DNA of 64,000 nucleotides from Chionis minor. Its lineage: Eukaryota > Chordata > Aves > Charadriiformes > Chionididae. Under the pieces are notes generated by a model, which saw nothing but the letters and a program-made list of their open reading frames with translations, did not search any database and was not told where the DNA came from. Below, piece after piece: positions 22,108 to 34,921 of the stretch. The DNA lies in contig VZSF01010137.1 of the NCBI GenBank assembly GCA_013398295.1, positions 62,001 through 126,000 of the forward strand, read 5' to 3'. Numbering within the stretch: the first letter of the stretch is position 1; each line of letters begins with the position of its first letter. The translations under genes and the position numbers were made by a program.

Positions 22108-25100
22108 GGGTATGAAAGCCTTCCTGAAAGGCTGGGAAGCAGCCAGAGAAGACGAGGAGAAAAAGAGGTAATTGAAAAGTCCTTGAAATCCAGCAGTCCT
22201 TAGCTGTCTATGTTTACAAGCTGGGTTGTAGAGCAGGAACTCAAGTAGGCTTTCAAATTTAAAAAAAACCCCTTGATTCTATTAATTGGAAAAAACCCCT
22301 GTAAAAGTGACATGGCATATGCTCCTCCATCCCGCGTTAGTCTTGCTCTGGAAGCTTCCTGTGTGCTGTGGCTTAGTGGTAAGCGCAGGTGCCGCTTCTA
22401 TTTGGGTCTCTCATGAACACTGTAAAACTCTTGACCTTGAAAGAGTTCTCTGATCTTGTTCTACTTGGAAACAGAGCGCCTCCTTGGACAAAAGGAGAAA
22501 GCAAGGGAAGCAGTAACCGCGGTGGAAGCCCTCGCTTTACTCCTGTCCCACCCCACCTCCCCGGTCACGGAACCTCCTGGCGAGGTTATGCGGAGGGAGC
22601 GCGGAGCATCCCGGCGAGTCGCCGCCTGGGCTGGCAGCGCTGGCAGAACACAAGGGATAATGGAAGGAGTTTCTGTTCTGCAGCAACCAGCTCTGTCCAC
22701 CTCCTTCCTCTGATTTTGGTGCCCCTGTTACTGTATTTCTTCCTGGTCCATGGGTGGTGTGTATGCAGATAGTTTCTAGAAGGAAGACTTTACTTATGCC
22801 GGTATTTTTCTTGGAGGGCTAATGCAGGAAAGATGAAATTTTCTAAATAGAAAGGAAACCACTTGAAAATCACCATGATTTGATTAGAAACAACAGACTA
22901 AGTAAAATCCTGGAGGGAAGAGGGAAGGAAGAAATTGTCCGCGTGAAAAAGACAGGGTTAATACACTGAGGAATTGAGAGGCTTGAGAACCATTGACACA
23001 ATTAACAAACCAGTACCCCTACTTCTGAGGAGAGAGGGCTGCTCTTGAGGTTTTTGCTGCCCCATCGCCCCAAGGAAGCCATTCCCTTGCACTTTAATTA
23101 CATTGCCTAATGACTCTGATCTTTCTAGCGTAAGTGCTAGCTCCCGTAAAGCTAAAATAAAGCATCGTGCAGTTGGTGATACTGCTTGTCGTGTGTACTC
23201 TGTTGCATTAATACGGAAGTTAATTTCAATATACATTTGAAAAAGAAGGCATTTGTGGAACTGTTTGCTCTTTGGGGTCAGGGACAGCATTATCCTCACT
23301 CCGCAGGCTCTAGCTCGCTTTCCCATGAGCTTTCTGCCAATGCAACTCTTGCAAACTTGCCACAGGCTCATAGCAATGCCACGGTGTAATTTACTACGAG
23401 TAGGGTTTGAATTAGTTGCACCAAGTTAAACTTTTTCAAACTGTTGGACTTAGCTTACTTGTAAGCTGGAGACAAAAATGTCAGTCGCTTTAATTTTTTT
23501 CTAGGTCACTATACACTATTATCAGCTGGTATCCTCTATATCAAATTAGAGCTATTCAGTTTCTAGCCAACAGGTTTTTTTTAAAATAAATATTCACTGA
23601 CTCAAAAAGAGGAGATGCTGTTCTAAAATTGTTAGAGCTTGTTGTTAAAAATGACCTTCATGCAATAGTAGGTTATTTTGTTTAAATAGAAGGCTAAATA
23701 TAAGTTCTCCATTTCAGCAGAGCAGTTTTCGATAGACTGAAAGAATTGCTCGACCATTAAGTGAGCTGATGAGCTTGAGAAAATGAAGAAATTCGAGGGC
23801 TGCTGCAGGTTTAGGGCCAGCTGTTAGGGCAGCTGAGAGGAGGAGGTGAAGGGTTTGGCCCTATCCATGTGAATAACTGGGTTGGGAAGAATCTTGGAAA
23901 TAACCAGATAGTCTGAGAAGAATGGAAGGAGGAGAACACATCAGCAGAGAGACCAACGTGGTGGAACTGGGAGCTGCTCCAGAGGACAGCAGGGAATGTG
24001 TAATCTCCCGTTTCACGTTGGACCCCGTTTGATGGTGTATCCTAATAAATACGAACCTTTGTGTCCATCTCTGAAGTCTGGCTCCTCTCAATCTTAGGCG
24101 TATGCCTCAAGTGCATCTTCCCTTCCAAATTCTGTTGTTCCAGTCTCATTGTCTGGCCAGTCTGAGATATTCATGCCCTGGCTTCTCTTCAGCTTCTGTT
24201 TCTGGCCTGGTGAATATTTATGAGCAGTAAAACAGTCCAAGAGGAATGACAGAGACATCCTGTCCAGAATAGTTAGTAGCACAGAGATTCTGGTAGATGG
24301 AAGTCATGTCCTTGGTCCACCTAGGAGCTCTCATCTATCTCATGTGAGTGCCTGAACTCCAGGTTAAATGCTGCTTTAGGAAAGCGAGATTTTTCCCTTT
24401 GGGATTGTATTTAAAAATTATAGGCAATCTCTTTTCTACCTGAGGTAGAGTGGGAACAGTAATAGAATACCAAACGTTTTCTGATGAGAAACCTCTTTCC
24501 TAAAAAGACCCAGTCTTCAGTGTTGAGCAATCTCAACAACAGGAAATACAACCAGCCCCATCCGTAATTAGCTTGGTATCCATTTTTTTTCAGCCAAATC
24601 ATTTCCCCCCCGATAACGCGCTTCCAACGCCTCTAATTTTAGACTAGATATGCGTACGCACATTCAGCAATGCCAGAAGTGGTGTAGTAATACGCTGAAA
24701 ATTTATTTGATTTAAACATGAATGATGCTGATGGAAATGGGCCAAACTACTCACATTTATATAGCCAAAGAGCAATCTGAAGGAGTCATGCGTTTGCATC
24801 GCCCGTTACGTATATTTTCAGCTTCGTGTGCGCGGAACAAATGTCTGTTTACCCGACTGTTTGTCATAGACGTCCATAGTCACCGCGCCGAGCTCTGCTT
24901 TTCACCCAAACGAGGCTGTTTCTCCGTTTGTGCCGTAATTTTGTTAATGTTAACGTTATTATTTGCAGGGCATTAACATTGCTGATGGTGGGGGTTGTGG
25001 ATGGGAGCTGACAGAAACGCTCCTTAAATCTGTAATCTGAATTCAGGCTGGATAGAAGCGACACAGAGTGTTAAACGCTTTTCTACTCGAGATCAGACAA

Positions 25101-25990
25101 AGCCGTGCAGTATTTACATTAATCCCGCACCTCCAAAGCACGCGCGAGGTTTTAGCTTCACAGTTGCTCTTGATTTCAATGCAAGTTAAACACTGCGCAA
25201 CACTTAGAACGTTTCTTCTTCGAAGTGCCAGATTTGGGCAGGTCGGCTTCTGAAGCCTTTAGATCATGACTCTTCTGTCCTCATTTAGTTGCAATTTTAA
25301 GAAAATAGGAAGCTATTATTCTGGGGAGGTTTCCCCCACAGGAGAGTGACAATTCCTAAATATGCATTTACCTACAATCCTGTAAACACAGGAGAAATGA
25401 CTGTGGCTTAATTAACTATCAAACTTGCTTGTTTGGCTGATAAAAAGCTTTTCTTCTGTTTGGGCCATAGCTCTTCTGGAAAATCAACCTCTTCCCTCAG
25501 CAGATGAGCATTTTAAAGGTAGTTTACTGTGTTTTAAAATATAGATAATGGTGTCATTTTCTTAACAACTGCAGAAAGTAAACAGATGTATTATGAAATG
25601 ATCGTGGCCACGTTTAGCTCTTGCTTTAGTGAATCTAGATGTTTTTCAAACATAATTGTTGTCTTGTTTATTTTCAAAGGCAGGCGTGCGGGAAGCAGCT
25701 GCGGGAGGGGGTGGTCTCCAGGCTTCCCAGGAGCAGGAACGCAGGGCTCTCGGACGGGTCGCAGAGCGTTGGGCAACGGGCAGCTGGGCTGTGTTGCTGT
25801 TACTTCTCTCTTCCCAGGGCACGAGAGATGGTTTGCACGGCTCCGTGTCAACCTCACTGCAGTAACCCTGTGCGCGCTCCGGTATGGAGCACCCGGGGCA
25901 GAAAGTTCCTGCCTCTTGCCTGCGGCGCTCCGCGAGCACGGCTGGGGGGATTCCGCAGTACTGTGTTCCCATCAGAGTGCTTTTTATTAG
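22108..25990. other. Intergenic, 3.9 kb without a recognised gene
   Basis: Mostly unique-looking sequence, containing only one weak LTR candidate (23821-24090). No convincing exon. Confidence 0.6.
23821..24090 (+). mobile_element. Candidate short solo LTR (weak)
   Basis: Begins TGTTAGGGCAGCTG and holds a polyadenylation-like CCTAATAAATACG near 24039, followed by a pyrimidine-rich GTGTCCATCTCTGAAG stretch ending near CTCTCA. No target duplication found; family not recognised. Confidence 0.3.
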
Positions 25991-26549
25991 TCACAGAATC
26001 ACCGGATGGTGTAGGGCGGAAGGGACGTGGAAGGTCATCCAGTGCCACCCCCTGCCCTGGGCAGGGACACCTCCCACCACACCAGGCTGCTCCCAGCCCC
26101 GTCCAACCTGGCCTTGAACCTCCAGGGATGGGGCAGCCACAGCTGCTCTGGGCAACCCCGGCCAGGGGCTCCCCACCCTCACAGCCAGCAATTTCTGCCC
26201 AACAGCTCATCTCAATCTCCCTCTGCCAGTGTGAAACCATCACCCCTCGTCCTGTGGCTCCACTCCCTGATCCCGAGTCCCTGCCCAGCTTTCCTGGAGC
26301 CCCTTTCAGACCCTGGCAGGGGCTGGAAGGTCTCCCCGGAGCCTTCTCTTCTCCAGGCTGAACCCCCCCAGCTCTCCCAGCCTGTCCTCCCAGCAGAGGG
26401 GCTCCAGCCCTCCCAGCATCTCCGGGGCCTCCTCCGGCCCCGCTCCAGCAGCTCCGTGTCCTTCTGCTGTCGGGACCCCCGGAGCTGGACCCAGGATTCC
26501 CGGTGGGGTCTCCCCCGAGCGGAGCCGAGGGTCAGAATCCCCCCCCTCG
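25991..26549 (-). mobile_element. CR1 LINE, 5'-truncated, GC-rich (type B)
   Basis: Minus-strand element with terminus GATTCTGTGAC and the type-B phrases CCCTGGAGGTTCAAGGCCAG and GGGACCCCCGGAGCTGGACC complement. Most complete 3' end of this type on this strand, so a useful reference for the copy cut by the gap at 9444-9617. Confidence 0.92.
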
Positions 26550-27535
26550 ACTGTATTTTTGCTGTTGTATCACAACAAAAGGTGCAGTAGTATGAAAATA
26601 GGCAACCTGACTATATCCTGCTGTTACTGGGGTCAGCAGCATCTGTAGGACAGTGTCCTGCCTCCTCCAGATGGAGAGATGGACACTATTCCTGCTCTCG
26701 TCTGTAAGGAGCTGCCTGGTGATGTGGGGAACAGGGGAGGAATGGGGACACAATAGTCTTTTTTTCCTAAAATCTTTGTTTGTAGACACTGTCCCTCACT
26801 GGTAGCAGAGGTGAGATCAGAGTGTATAGCTCAAACCTGGATTTTGAACACCAGAAATTGAAGATCCTGAGTAGATCCAGGCTTTACCCCTGCATATTTA
26901 AAAAAGGGCACGGAGACAAAATTGGGTCTAAACCCAACGTGCCTCATTTCAAATCTGGCATTTGGCTCACATCCGTCTCATTTTAAAAAAAAAAAAAAAA
27001 GAAAGAAAAAAGCACAAAAGAAGTTTTACTGGAAGTTTCTAATGACATATTATATTCATGATAATAGTGATAAATGGCATTAAGATAATTTGATTTCTTA
27101 TGTAAGGACTCCTGGAGGGTCCTGGCAGAGACCCTGAAGCAAGTGGGCACAGTGACCAAACGATCTCCCAGCTCTCAAACCTGCCCCTTTGCCACGTGTG
27201 CTCTGTTTCCCCACTTGCATACGGGCAGGGTGAATAAAAACCTGTCAGTCCCTTCCAGACTGTCTGTCTGCCACCTACAGAGTTCACTGTCTCCATATGT
27301 GATCTGATTAAAATCAGGAAAGTATTTTGAAAATACTTTGGAGCTTGCTATGCTTAAAGTGCCAAGGAAGCTTTTGAGGAGCAGGGGATCCTTGGAACAG
27401 TATATGGGTATGGATCAGATTCAGAGGATGGATTGAGACTGGTATGTAATTCGGTGTTAAGACTCAGCCACAGCTTTGGCGATACAACACTTAATGCTCT
27501 GCTCTTATAAAATGGCAAAAACTTTATGTATTTTA
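26550..27535. other. Intergenic, no gene recognised
   Basis: Contains an A-rich run at 26984-27011. A GTGAATAAAAACC word at 27230 is LTR-like but no LTR ends could be placed. Confidence 0.55.
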
Positions 27536-27743
27536 GGACAAATTTCTTCATGGAAAGGGGCATCAAGCACTGGGAGAGGCTGCCCAGGGCAGTGGTGGAG
27601 TCGCCACCCCTGGAGGGGTTTCCAGCCCTCAGACGCGGTGCTGAGGGACACGGGTCAGGGGTGGGTTGGGCAGCGCCGGGGTGATGGTTGGACTCCAGGA
27701 TCTTGAAGGTCTCTTCCAACCTAGGCAATCTTGTGATTCTATG
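27536..27743 (+). mobile_element. CR1 LINE 3' end, diverged
   Basis: Plus strand, from a TTCTTCATGGAAAGG region to the tail CTTGTGATTCTATGA. Contains GGCTGCCCAGGGCAGTGGTG and GGTCTCTTCCAACCTAGG. More diverged from the consensus phrases than the other copies. Confidence 0.88.
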
Positions 27744-28185
27744 AAAATTCAGTAATGATTTCTGATGTCTTAAGGAATATAACTTGCAGATTTCTGTCAA
27801 AATGAATTGAAACCAATCCAAACCCAGTTGTTCCTTCTTGTTTGGATTCTGACAGACACCAGCTCAACCAGCCCCAAGAGCAGGCTGTGCTGTCTGGTCC
27901 CAAGGACAGCAGTGCCAAGCCGAAACGTGCCCACCAGGAAACCGCTGCTGGGTTTGAGCAGAAGGTGCTTTGGGCAACTCGCTGTCCCCGTGTCATCAGC
28001 CTTCCTGTGCCCTGCAGAGCTCCTCTGTTCGACTGCCAGTGCCAGCGCTGGACACTTACTGTCACCTGACAGGGATTGTTGCTGGGCTTAGTTTTGGTAC
28101 AATATGTCTTATTGGCCAAGTGCCGTTGCCTTTTGTTTGTGGTGTTAGGGGTAATTACTATAATTATCCCTCAAACAGTCACAGG
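27744..28185. other. Spacer between CR1 copies
   Basis: 442 bp; no gene recognised. Confidence 0.55.
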
Positions 28186-28907
28186 ACGTTGAGCGAATGC
28201 ACATGGGATAATGGACAGCAGCTCTGCAGAGAGGGACCTGGGAGTGCTGGTGGCCAACAGGATGCCCATGAGCCAGCCATGTGCCCTGGTGGCCAAGAAG
28301 GCCAGTGGCATCCTGGGGGGCATCAAGCAGAGTGTGGCCAGCAGGTGGAGGGGGGTCATCCTGCCCCTCTGCTCTGCCCTGGGGAGGGGCAGCTGGAGTC
28401 CTGGGTCCAGTGCTGGGCTCCCCAGTTCCAGAAGGACAGGGAACTGCTGGAGAAGGGACAGCAAAAGGCTACGGAGATGCTCAGGGGGCTGGAACATCTT
28501 TCTTCTGAGGAAAGGCTGAGGCAGTTGGGTCTTTTTAGTCTGGAGAAGAGCAGACTGAGGGGGGATCTCATAAATATTTACAAATACTTGAAGGGAGGGG
28601 GCCAGGAGGAGGGGGCCAGGCTTTTGTCAGTGGTGCCCAGTGATAGGACAAGGGGCAACGGGTATAAAATAAAATATAGGAAGTTCCATCTGAACACGAG
28701 GAGGAACTTCTTTCCTTGGAGGGTGGCAGAGCCCTGGCACAGGCTGCCCAGAGAGGCGGGGGAGTCTCCAACTCTGGAGACATTCCCAACCCGCCTGGAC
28801 GCCATCCTGTGCCACCTGCTCCGGGTGACCCTGCTCTGGCAGGGGGTTGGACTGGATGAGCTCCAGAGGTCCCTTCCAACCCTTAACTTTCTGTGATTCC
28901 GTGATTC
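28186..28907 (+). mobile_element. CR1 LINE, longest 3' fragment here (type C)
   Basis: About 720 bp on the plus strand, from near ACATGGGATAATGGACAGC through GAGAGGGACCTGGGAGTGCT, GGCCAAGAAGGCCAGTGGCA and GGCACAGGCTGCCCAGAGAG to the tail TTCTGTGATTCCGTGATTC. Its 3' end contains the TGGATGAGCTCCAGAGGTCC phrase, which differs from types A and B. The long overlapping open frame is not intact CR1 ORF2. Confidence 0.92.
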
Positions 28908-31900
28908 GGCAACACCCTGTAATGCAGAGTGAGTGACGCGGAGCTGTGTGCTGCGAACTTACATGGGCAGATAAAAATATTTTTGCAAAGATGTAATACG
29001 CATTTGCAGTATAATAACATGCAGCTACAGTAGGCTGAATCATGCAGCACAAAGTTGCTTAAAGAAAAAAAGGCACTCTGCAAAACTCCTTAATTATATA
29101 ATAATGCTCGGGGGTTTCTAGGGCTCTGTCCTACAAGATATTGAATAATTCTAAATTGAGAAATACAAAAAGTTGATTTATAACGAGCTACCTGTATTTG
29201 CTGACAATAGTTTTGAATAATAGTGCTTAAACACTATTTTCTTGACAATTCTAAAACCAAGGGGTTATTATTTAGAGAATTAGCCTCACCATAAAAATAC
29301 GAATTAAATGGAAAAGAAACATTTCATTAGAGTTTTTGATCACTCAAGAGATTTTTTTTTTTCCTCTCTTAACTGAAATTCTCCCCTAAGTTTAAAGGGT
29401 TCACCTCCGTGTGAGTTGTAGTTGTGGTAATTATGTATTGCCTGTCATACAGATACACTATCTACTGATATTAAAGCTTTCAGAAATTATAATGGACAAG
29501 GACAGATGTTGCCAGGTTTAAAAATAAAATTAAAATAACAGAAACAGTGTAGCAGCTCATCAGAATTCATCAGCAATTGGGGCTTAATTCCATGGTACTG
29601 TACTGTTATCTGTCAACCATTCATGCAATTAAGAGAAAATCTCTCCCAACGTTTCCATGGTGCTAAAGCACTCCCGGAGAACAGCCAGCCCACACAGGAC
29701 CCAGGAGCGATAAAATATTAATTCAGTACGAGCACATGTTCGATAATCTCAACATTTAATACAGGCTAGAGTAATTCAGTCCTAGCGAATTATTCAGTTA
29801 AACAGAGCAGAGCCATATAGTATACCCATTGGCAATGACTTTATTTGCCAAAAAAAAGGCCTATTTATTGTGGGATTAGGACTGTAGATATGGAAGTGGT
29901 GCTTTTGTGTTAGCCGTGCAGATGCTGTGGCTGATGGGTGCGTGTCCCGGCGAGGCGAGCACGGAAAGCTCGGTTTTCCAGGTGTGTATCCCCTTGTTCG
30001 ATGAAGGCCAAGAGAAAAGGGAGTTAGAAATGCTGCGTCAAGCAGAGAGTAATTAATCTACCCCACGGCTCAGAGATGAGAAATGAAACGGGTCTCGATG
30101 TCTGCTGCACGGAATTGCGTGCTGCGGAGCGGATTTCGGGAAGAGCCGTGCCTCCTCCAGCAGCACCAGTGCTCGTCCCGTGCAGCCCAGCCCTCTCCAG
30201 CTGGCCGCCTCCACCTCTGGCGTGTGCCGAACCTGGGCTTTAAATTAAAAATAACGTTTCCTGCCCGTGGAAATGCCCAGCCGACCTCTCTAAGGGCACG
30301 GGGGGACGTTGTGTTCGGTACTAGATTCTTGGAAGTACGGGCTTAACGCTCGTCAGCCCTGCGGACCCCAGCCCGGAGCCAGCGGCATGGAGAGGGCTCC
30401 AGCCAGGCTTCTGTCTCCTCTCCGGTCCTGGCTCCCTGCCCGCCTTTCCCGTTTGGATTCTGCAGGCAGCACGAGGTCCAGGCGTAGCTAGGATAAATTT
30501 GGGTTAGCTGGAGTTAGTTACGCCAGAGTTGCCGTCTTCTCTCTCGAAAAGAAATCCTGTCCTGATGTCAACTTCTCAGAAGAAAACTTGCCCTCAAAAG
30601 TTTCCAGTGGGATGCGACGTCTTCCAAGCTCCAGCCCGAGTACGATGACGGGCTTATTTACGGCATGGAGCTGCTGCTGGGGCTGGCGTTGCTTTGGGAG
30701 GAATCAGAAGTATTTGCCCTACAGGTATTTTTTGAAGACCTGCAGATGAAAGGGCCGACGCAGCCCCTCGGTTTTCCTTTCATCTCTTCTTTATAACATC
30801 ATGCTTTTTTTTTTTGTTTGTTTTGTTTTGTTGTGCGGGTTGTTGCTGGAAAGGGAGAGTCCCACATGGAGTTTTTAGAATACGATTGTACAATTAGCTG
30901 CAAAACTTTCCTCGTTATCAGTGGCCTTGTACTAAGAAGGGCAGGCTCGTAGACCGTCTGGAAATACCATCAGTCAAGGTCCTTTTCCCAGAATTTATGG
31001 TACAATTCCAACATGAGCAAGGGGCCCTGAGAATGGATGTTTATGATGGCAAATAACAGGAAAACCGAGAACTGTATTCTCTTGCTTATTTAATTTCTAA
31101 ATACCTTAAAAATAATGTTCCATCATCTCCCTTAATAAGCTAGACCATGTAATGAATTAGACATTGGTAGCTGGGAAAAGGCTTTAAGAGGCCGAAGCGT
31201 ATTTATTTTAAACTTCTTAGATGTCTGGTCTACAAAAAAACGAGAAAATATGTGAAGATAAAGTTTCAAGAGGAAAGGAAGTGAAAACTCTGTTCTTAAA
31301 AGGGAAAGGTTGAGAGGGAGATATTGTGAATTTCTGCTTTTTGCTTTTTTCCTAATTTTTCCACTTCGGTGGCTAATTACCATTTCAGAGAAAGGAAGAC
31401 TTGGCTAAAAATCCAGCATCTCTCCTTAAAAATCTGGGCTTAAAAATACCTGAAAGATCCTAATATGTCCTTGGGATCTTCAAGAATTGTATAGAAAAAC
31501 AGGCTAATATTGGCATTCCTAATATTTTAGGGACAAACCAAAGAACAAATCCAGCATAGCCATTCTAGACAGTCTTTCGAGCCCACAGAAAGAAACAAGT
31601 TCAGGCAAAATAAGAGTGTTTTTAAAATGCTTGGCAGCTCATCTTTAGTATTAATTCCAGTACTCTTCCCTTATTTTTCGGAATAGTGCACCCTGGGTAT
31701 TTAGTCCTTTCAGGTATTTTTAAACTGACTTCCCCTTTGCTGTTCAGCCAAGTTAACACACACAATGGTGGCAGCTAAAAGTAATTTAATAATTTTTTTT
31801 TTTTTTAATACACCAACTCCATCCATCTCTTAAATAATTTCGGTTTATTCCCGCTGTCCCTCTGGCAGCGAGCTGGTGGAGCAGAGCACAGGGGGTGGCA

Positions 31901-32473
31901 CCCAGCAGGAACGTGAGTGCAAGTTTGGGGGCAGAAAAGGCAATTAAACAGGTTGGGCTTAGAGCAGAATTTGGGGCTTGGATGTGGAAATGTGCTGGAA
32001 CAATTTCCTATTTCAGAGGCTGAACTGGAAAAAAGAAATCAGTGCTGGGAATTTCTGGTGCTGGGATTCAGTGGAACACAGAATGATAGGACGGATCAGC
32101 GGGTGGACAAACCCATCTGGAACCAGGACTATCGCACATTCAAGGTCTGAATTCTGGTTTTTAGCAACCGCCGTTCCCACGCTGTCCAACCTGGATCAAT
32201 AATCCCGCTGCTTCTCCAGCCATTCCCTGTGGCGTTAGTCGTCGTGCAACGGAGAGTTGTTGCCTGCCACGGGCTCTTCAGGATGGGCTGTTGGGCTGCT
32301 GATCTCTGCCAGCTGTATTTGACAGTTGCAACCCGCACCTCTGTCTGGGAGAAGGAAACACGTAACAGCAGTTAAATGTGTTTCAGTACGAAAATCAGCT
32401 ACTCTTTTGCTGTCCAGATTATCTTTTGCTTGATTTAGTTATGAGCAAAATCTTATTAGATGGTTTATGATTC
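28908..32473. other. Intergenic, 3.6 kb without a recognised gene
   Basis: Largely AT-rich. A GC-richer patch lies at 29930-30500 and a T/G-rich homopolymer stretch at 30807-30835. No exon or element recognised. Confidence 0.55.
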
Positions 32474-33285
32474 TGTCCTGGTTTGATGTAGAAGAAAACG
32501 CATTTTCTTTCCAGTAATTTTACTTTTTCACTTAAGTCTCTTCTAACTGGCCATACTGTCTGAAATGAACGGCATGTTTTTCGGACAGTATCTGCTTCTG
32601 GCAGCGATAAAGTCTGACGCCTGTATTTAATACCAAGGCACGGTGTGCCGAGAGGCTCCTGCTTACCCTGACTGCTCTCACCACCAAGGGCAGCCAACTT
32701 TGGTATTTCACCCCGTGGGAGGGTGGGAAGCGGAAAAGCGCCGTGGGATCCCACCTGAGGGGAGGAGCGGACGGGACAGGTGACCCAAAACTGACCAACA
32801 GGGTTTTGGACCGACAGGTCCATCCCATCGGCGTCATGCTCAGGATAAAAGCTGCAGGATCAGAGGATCAGCCTCCTTCTTCAATGGCCGGTGTCCGAGC
32901 AGGACTCTATCTGTTCATCTGCCTTGGATCCCGCTCCGTGCATTCCGGAATCCAGTTCCTGAGTTCAGTTCCTGTCTGCCGCTGAGTCCAGTCTGGAATT
33001 TTGCCTGCCAGTGACCTGAACATCATCCTGGGACCTCGGTTCTGGTTTTGTATATATTTGTATATACTTAATTATTTTCTTATTAACATTATTATCTTCT
33101 CTTTTTATTGTTAATGTTTCATTGAAGCTGTTTTACTTTTTTTTTCCAACCCGTAAGTCTCTCTCCTGTATTCTCTCTCTCCCTTCCCCTCCTGGGAACG
33201 ACAGAGTGTCCCTCTGGTCCCTCCTGGGAAGGGAGAGTGACTCTCTGTCGTTCGTGTATTGGCCAGCCCAGCCTAAACCTCCTCA
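32474..33285 (+). repeat. 5' LTR of the provirus
   Basis: Starts TGTCCTGGTTTGATG and ends CCTCCTCA (TG...CA). Contains a TATA-like GGATAAAAG at 32846, a TTTTGTATATATTTG stretch and a CT-rich U5 with GGGAAGGGAGAG and TCTCTGTCGTT. U3 matches the solo LTR on the opposite strand at 21738-22107; R/U5 matches 37345-37702. Confidence 0.85.
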
Positions 33286-33292
33286 GATTTAT

Positions 33293-33310
33293 TGGTGCCC
33301 AGCGTGGGGC
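33293..33310 (+). promoter_or_regulatory. Retroviral primer-binding-site-like sequence
   Basis: TGGTGCCCAGCGTGGGGC, seven bases after the LTR CA end. Resembles sites complementary to a tRNA-Lys 3' end, with a few mismatches. The assignment of tRNA is inferred. Confidence 0.7.
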
Positions 33311-33391
33311 GCGACCGGGGCTCTGACAGATTACCTGAATAGTTCGAATTCCGGCTTGCTCGGTTGAGAGAGTATCAGATTTTTTTTTCGT

Positions 33392-34372
33392 TTGAGGGTC
33401 TTGAGGGGTTGGAAATTAAAACAGATGGCTCATTTGCGAAATATGGGGGAGGACTTTAGCCGTCATGAAGGTGAGACACTTATCTCCTGGTTGCTCCGAT
33501 GCTGGGATTATGGGGCCGATGACATAGACCTAGACGGTAGAGAAGCCAGGCAGTTGGGAAACCTGACTGGAGATGGAGGCATCGATAAGGCGATCGGGAG
33601 AAAGTCAAACACTCTCAGTCTCTGGAGAAGACTCTTGTCAGCTGTAAGGGGCAGGTACCCCTTTAAGGATGATTTCGAGTGCTGCCCGAGCAAATGGACC
33701 AGCATAGAGAAAGGTATTAAGTACCTGCGAAAACTGGCTGTGCGAGAGGTGATTTACGGTGACTGGCGAGAGAACGTAGACCCTGACGAGGTGCCGTGCG
33801 AACGGTCTATGCTGAAAAAGTTTGTGCGGGGCGCACCCCCCGTGTATTCCCACACGTTGTCTATATTGGTCTGGGGAGGATCTGATGCCGACGCACCAAC
33901 GGTAGATGAAGTGGCTAACAAGGTACGGCTGTACGAAGACAGTCTCTCTTGTCCGCTCGCTGTGGCGGCTGTGGAGAAGCTGACTCATAAAGTTCAGAAA
34001 ATTACCAAGGAAATGGCTGAGCAAAATGAGAAACTGTTAGATAAACTCTCCAGGATGGAGGAGAGATCCGACTTTTCCCCTGCAGAGACCCACCTTGCAG
34101 CTGGTAGGAAAAAACGCTCTCCTAGGGCTCAAGTAAAACGGAACTCGCTCCGAGGTTTCCTGTGGTTTTGCCTCTGTGACCAGGGCGAGGACATGAGGAG
34201 GTGGGATGGACAACCTACCGCAGCCCTAGAGGCACGGGTGCTTGAGTTGCTAGATGAAGCAGCTGGAAGAACACGTTCTTCCAGGAGGAAGGCTGCTCCG
34301 ACCTACGGTGGGCGATACTCCAGCCCAGGTAGGAACCCATACGCTGATTGTAGGTACTATGCCCACTGTTAG
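33392..34372 (+). pseudogene. ERV gag-like remnant (open for 326 codons)
   Basis: A single open frame after the leader; a likely start is the ATG at 33425. The early segment LISWLLRCWDYGADDI and the following EARQLGNLTGDGGIDKAIG resemble class III gag. It has a coiled-coil-like Lys/Glu-rich piece (about 34000-34070) and ends YADCRYYAHC at a stop. It shares frame with the following protease remnant, separated by stops at about 34370 and 34436. No clear CCHC zinc knuckle is seen. Structural virion protein by family; not expected to function here. Confidence 0.75.
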
Positions 34373-34447
34373 AGGTGTCCTGCCTCCAGCCAGGAGGAGG
34401 AGAGGGACAACCGAGTTTATTGGACTGTGTGGATTTGATGTCCTGGC

Positions 34448-34921
34448 ATGTCAGAGCCACAAAAGTATGAAGCCCTGGTGGACATTGGTGCACAGTGTAC
34501 CCTACTGCCATCAAATCATGAAGGGACAGAATCCATCACTATTTCTGGAGTGACGGGGGGGGGGGGGGGGGGNNNNNNNNNNNNNNNNNNNNNNNNNNNN
34601 NNNNNNNNNNNNNNNNNNNNNNNNNNNNNNNNNNNNNNNNNNNNNNNNNNNNNNNNNNNNNNNNNNNNNNNNNNNNNNNNNNNNNNNNNNNNNNNNNNNN
34701 NNNNNNNNNNNNNNNNNNNNNNNNNNNNNNNNNNNNNNNNNNNNNNNNNNNNNNNNNNNNNNNNNNNNNNNNNNNNNNNNNNNNNNNNNGACGGAGGGGG
34801 GGGGGGGGTGTGTGTGTCTCAAGAACTGACTGTATTGCAGGCTGAAGTCAGCCTAACTGGGAATAAATGGGAGAAACACCCCATTGTGACTGGCCCAGGT
34901 GCTCCCAGATCCTTGGCATAG
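34448..34921 (+). pseudogene. ERV protease remnant, interrupted by assembly gap
   Basis: Contains ALVDIGAQCTLLPS (34472-34513). Retroviral aspartic proteases carry D-T/S-G at this spot, so the copy has Ile where Thr/Ser is expected (34484-34486). The gap 34573-34789 removes the middle. The C-terminal ILGIDFLERG (34897-34938) is read in the next frame used by pol. Inferred inactive. Confidence 0.7.
34573..34789. other. Assembly gap (217 N) flanked by poly-G
   Basis: N run inside the ERV protease region. The left flank is a run of about 16 G after GAC and the right flank is GACGGA followed by 12-13 G, so both edges look like unresolved or spurious homopolymer. Confidence 0.99.

Noticed and set aside
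27039..27310. LTR-like end with GTGAATAAAAACC
   Set aside because: One polyadenylation-like word and no definable TG/CA ends or target duplication.
28171..28896. 308-codon plus-strand frame at the CR1 type-C copy
   Set aside because: Lies in the CR1 3' region and does not show reverse transcriptase or endonuclease motifs.
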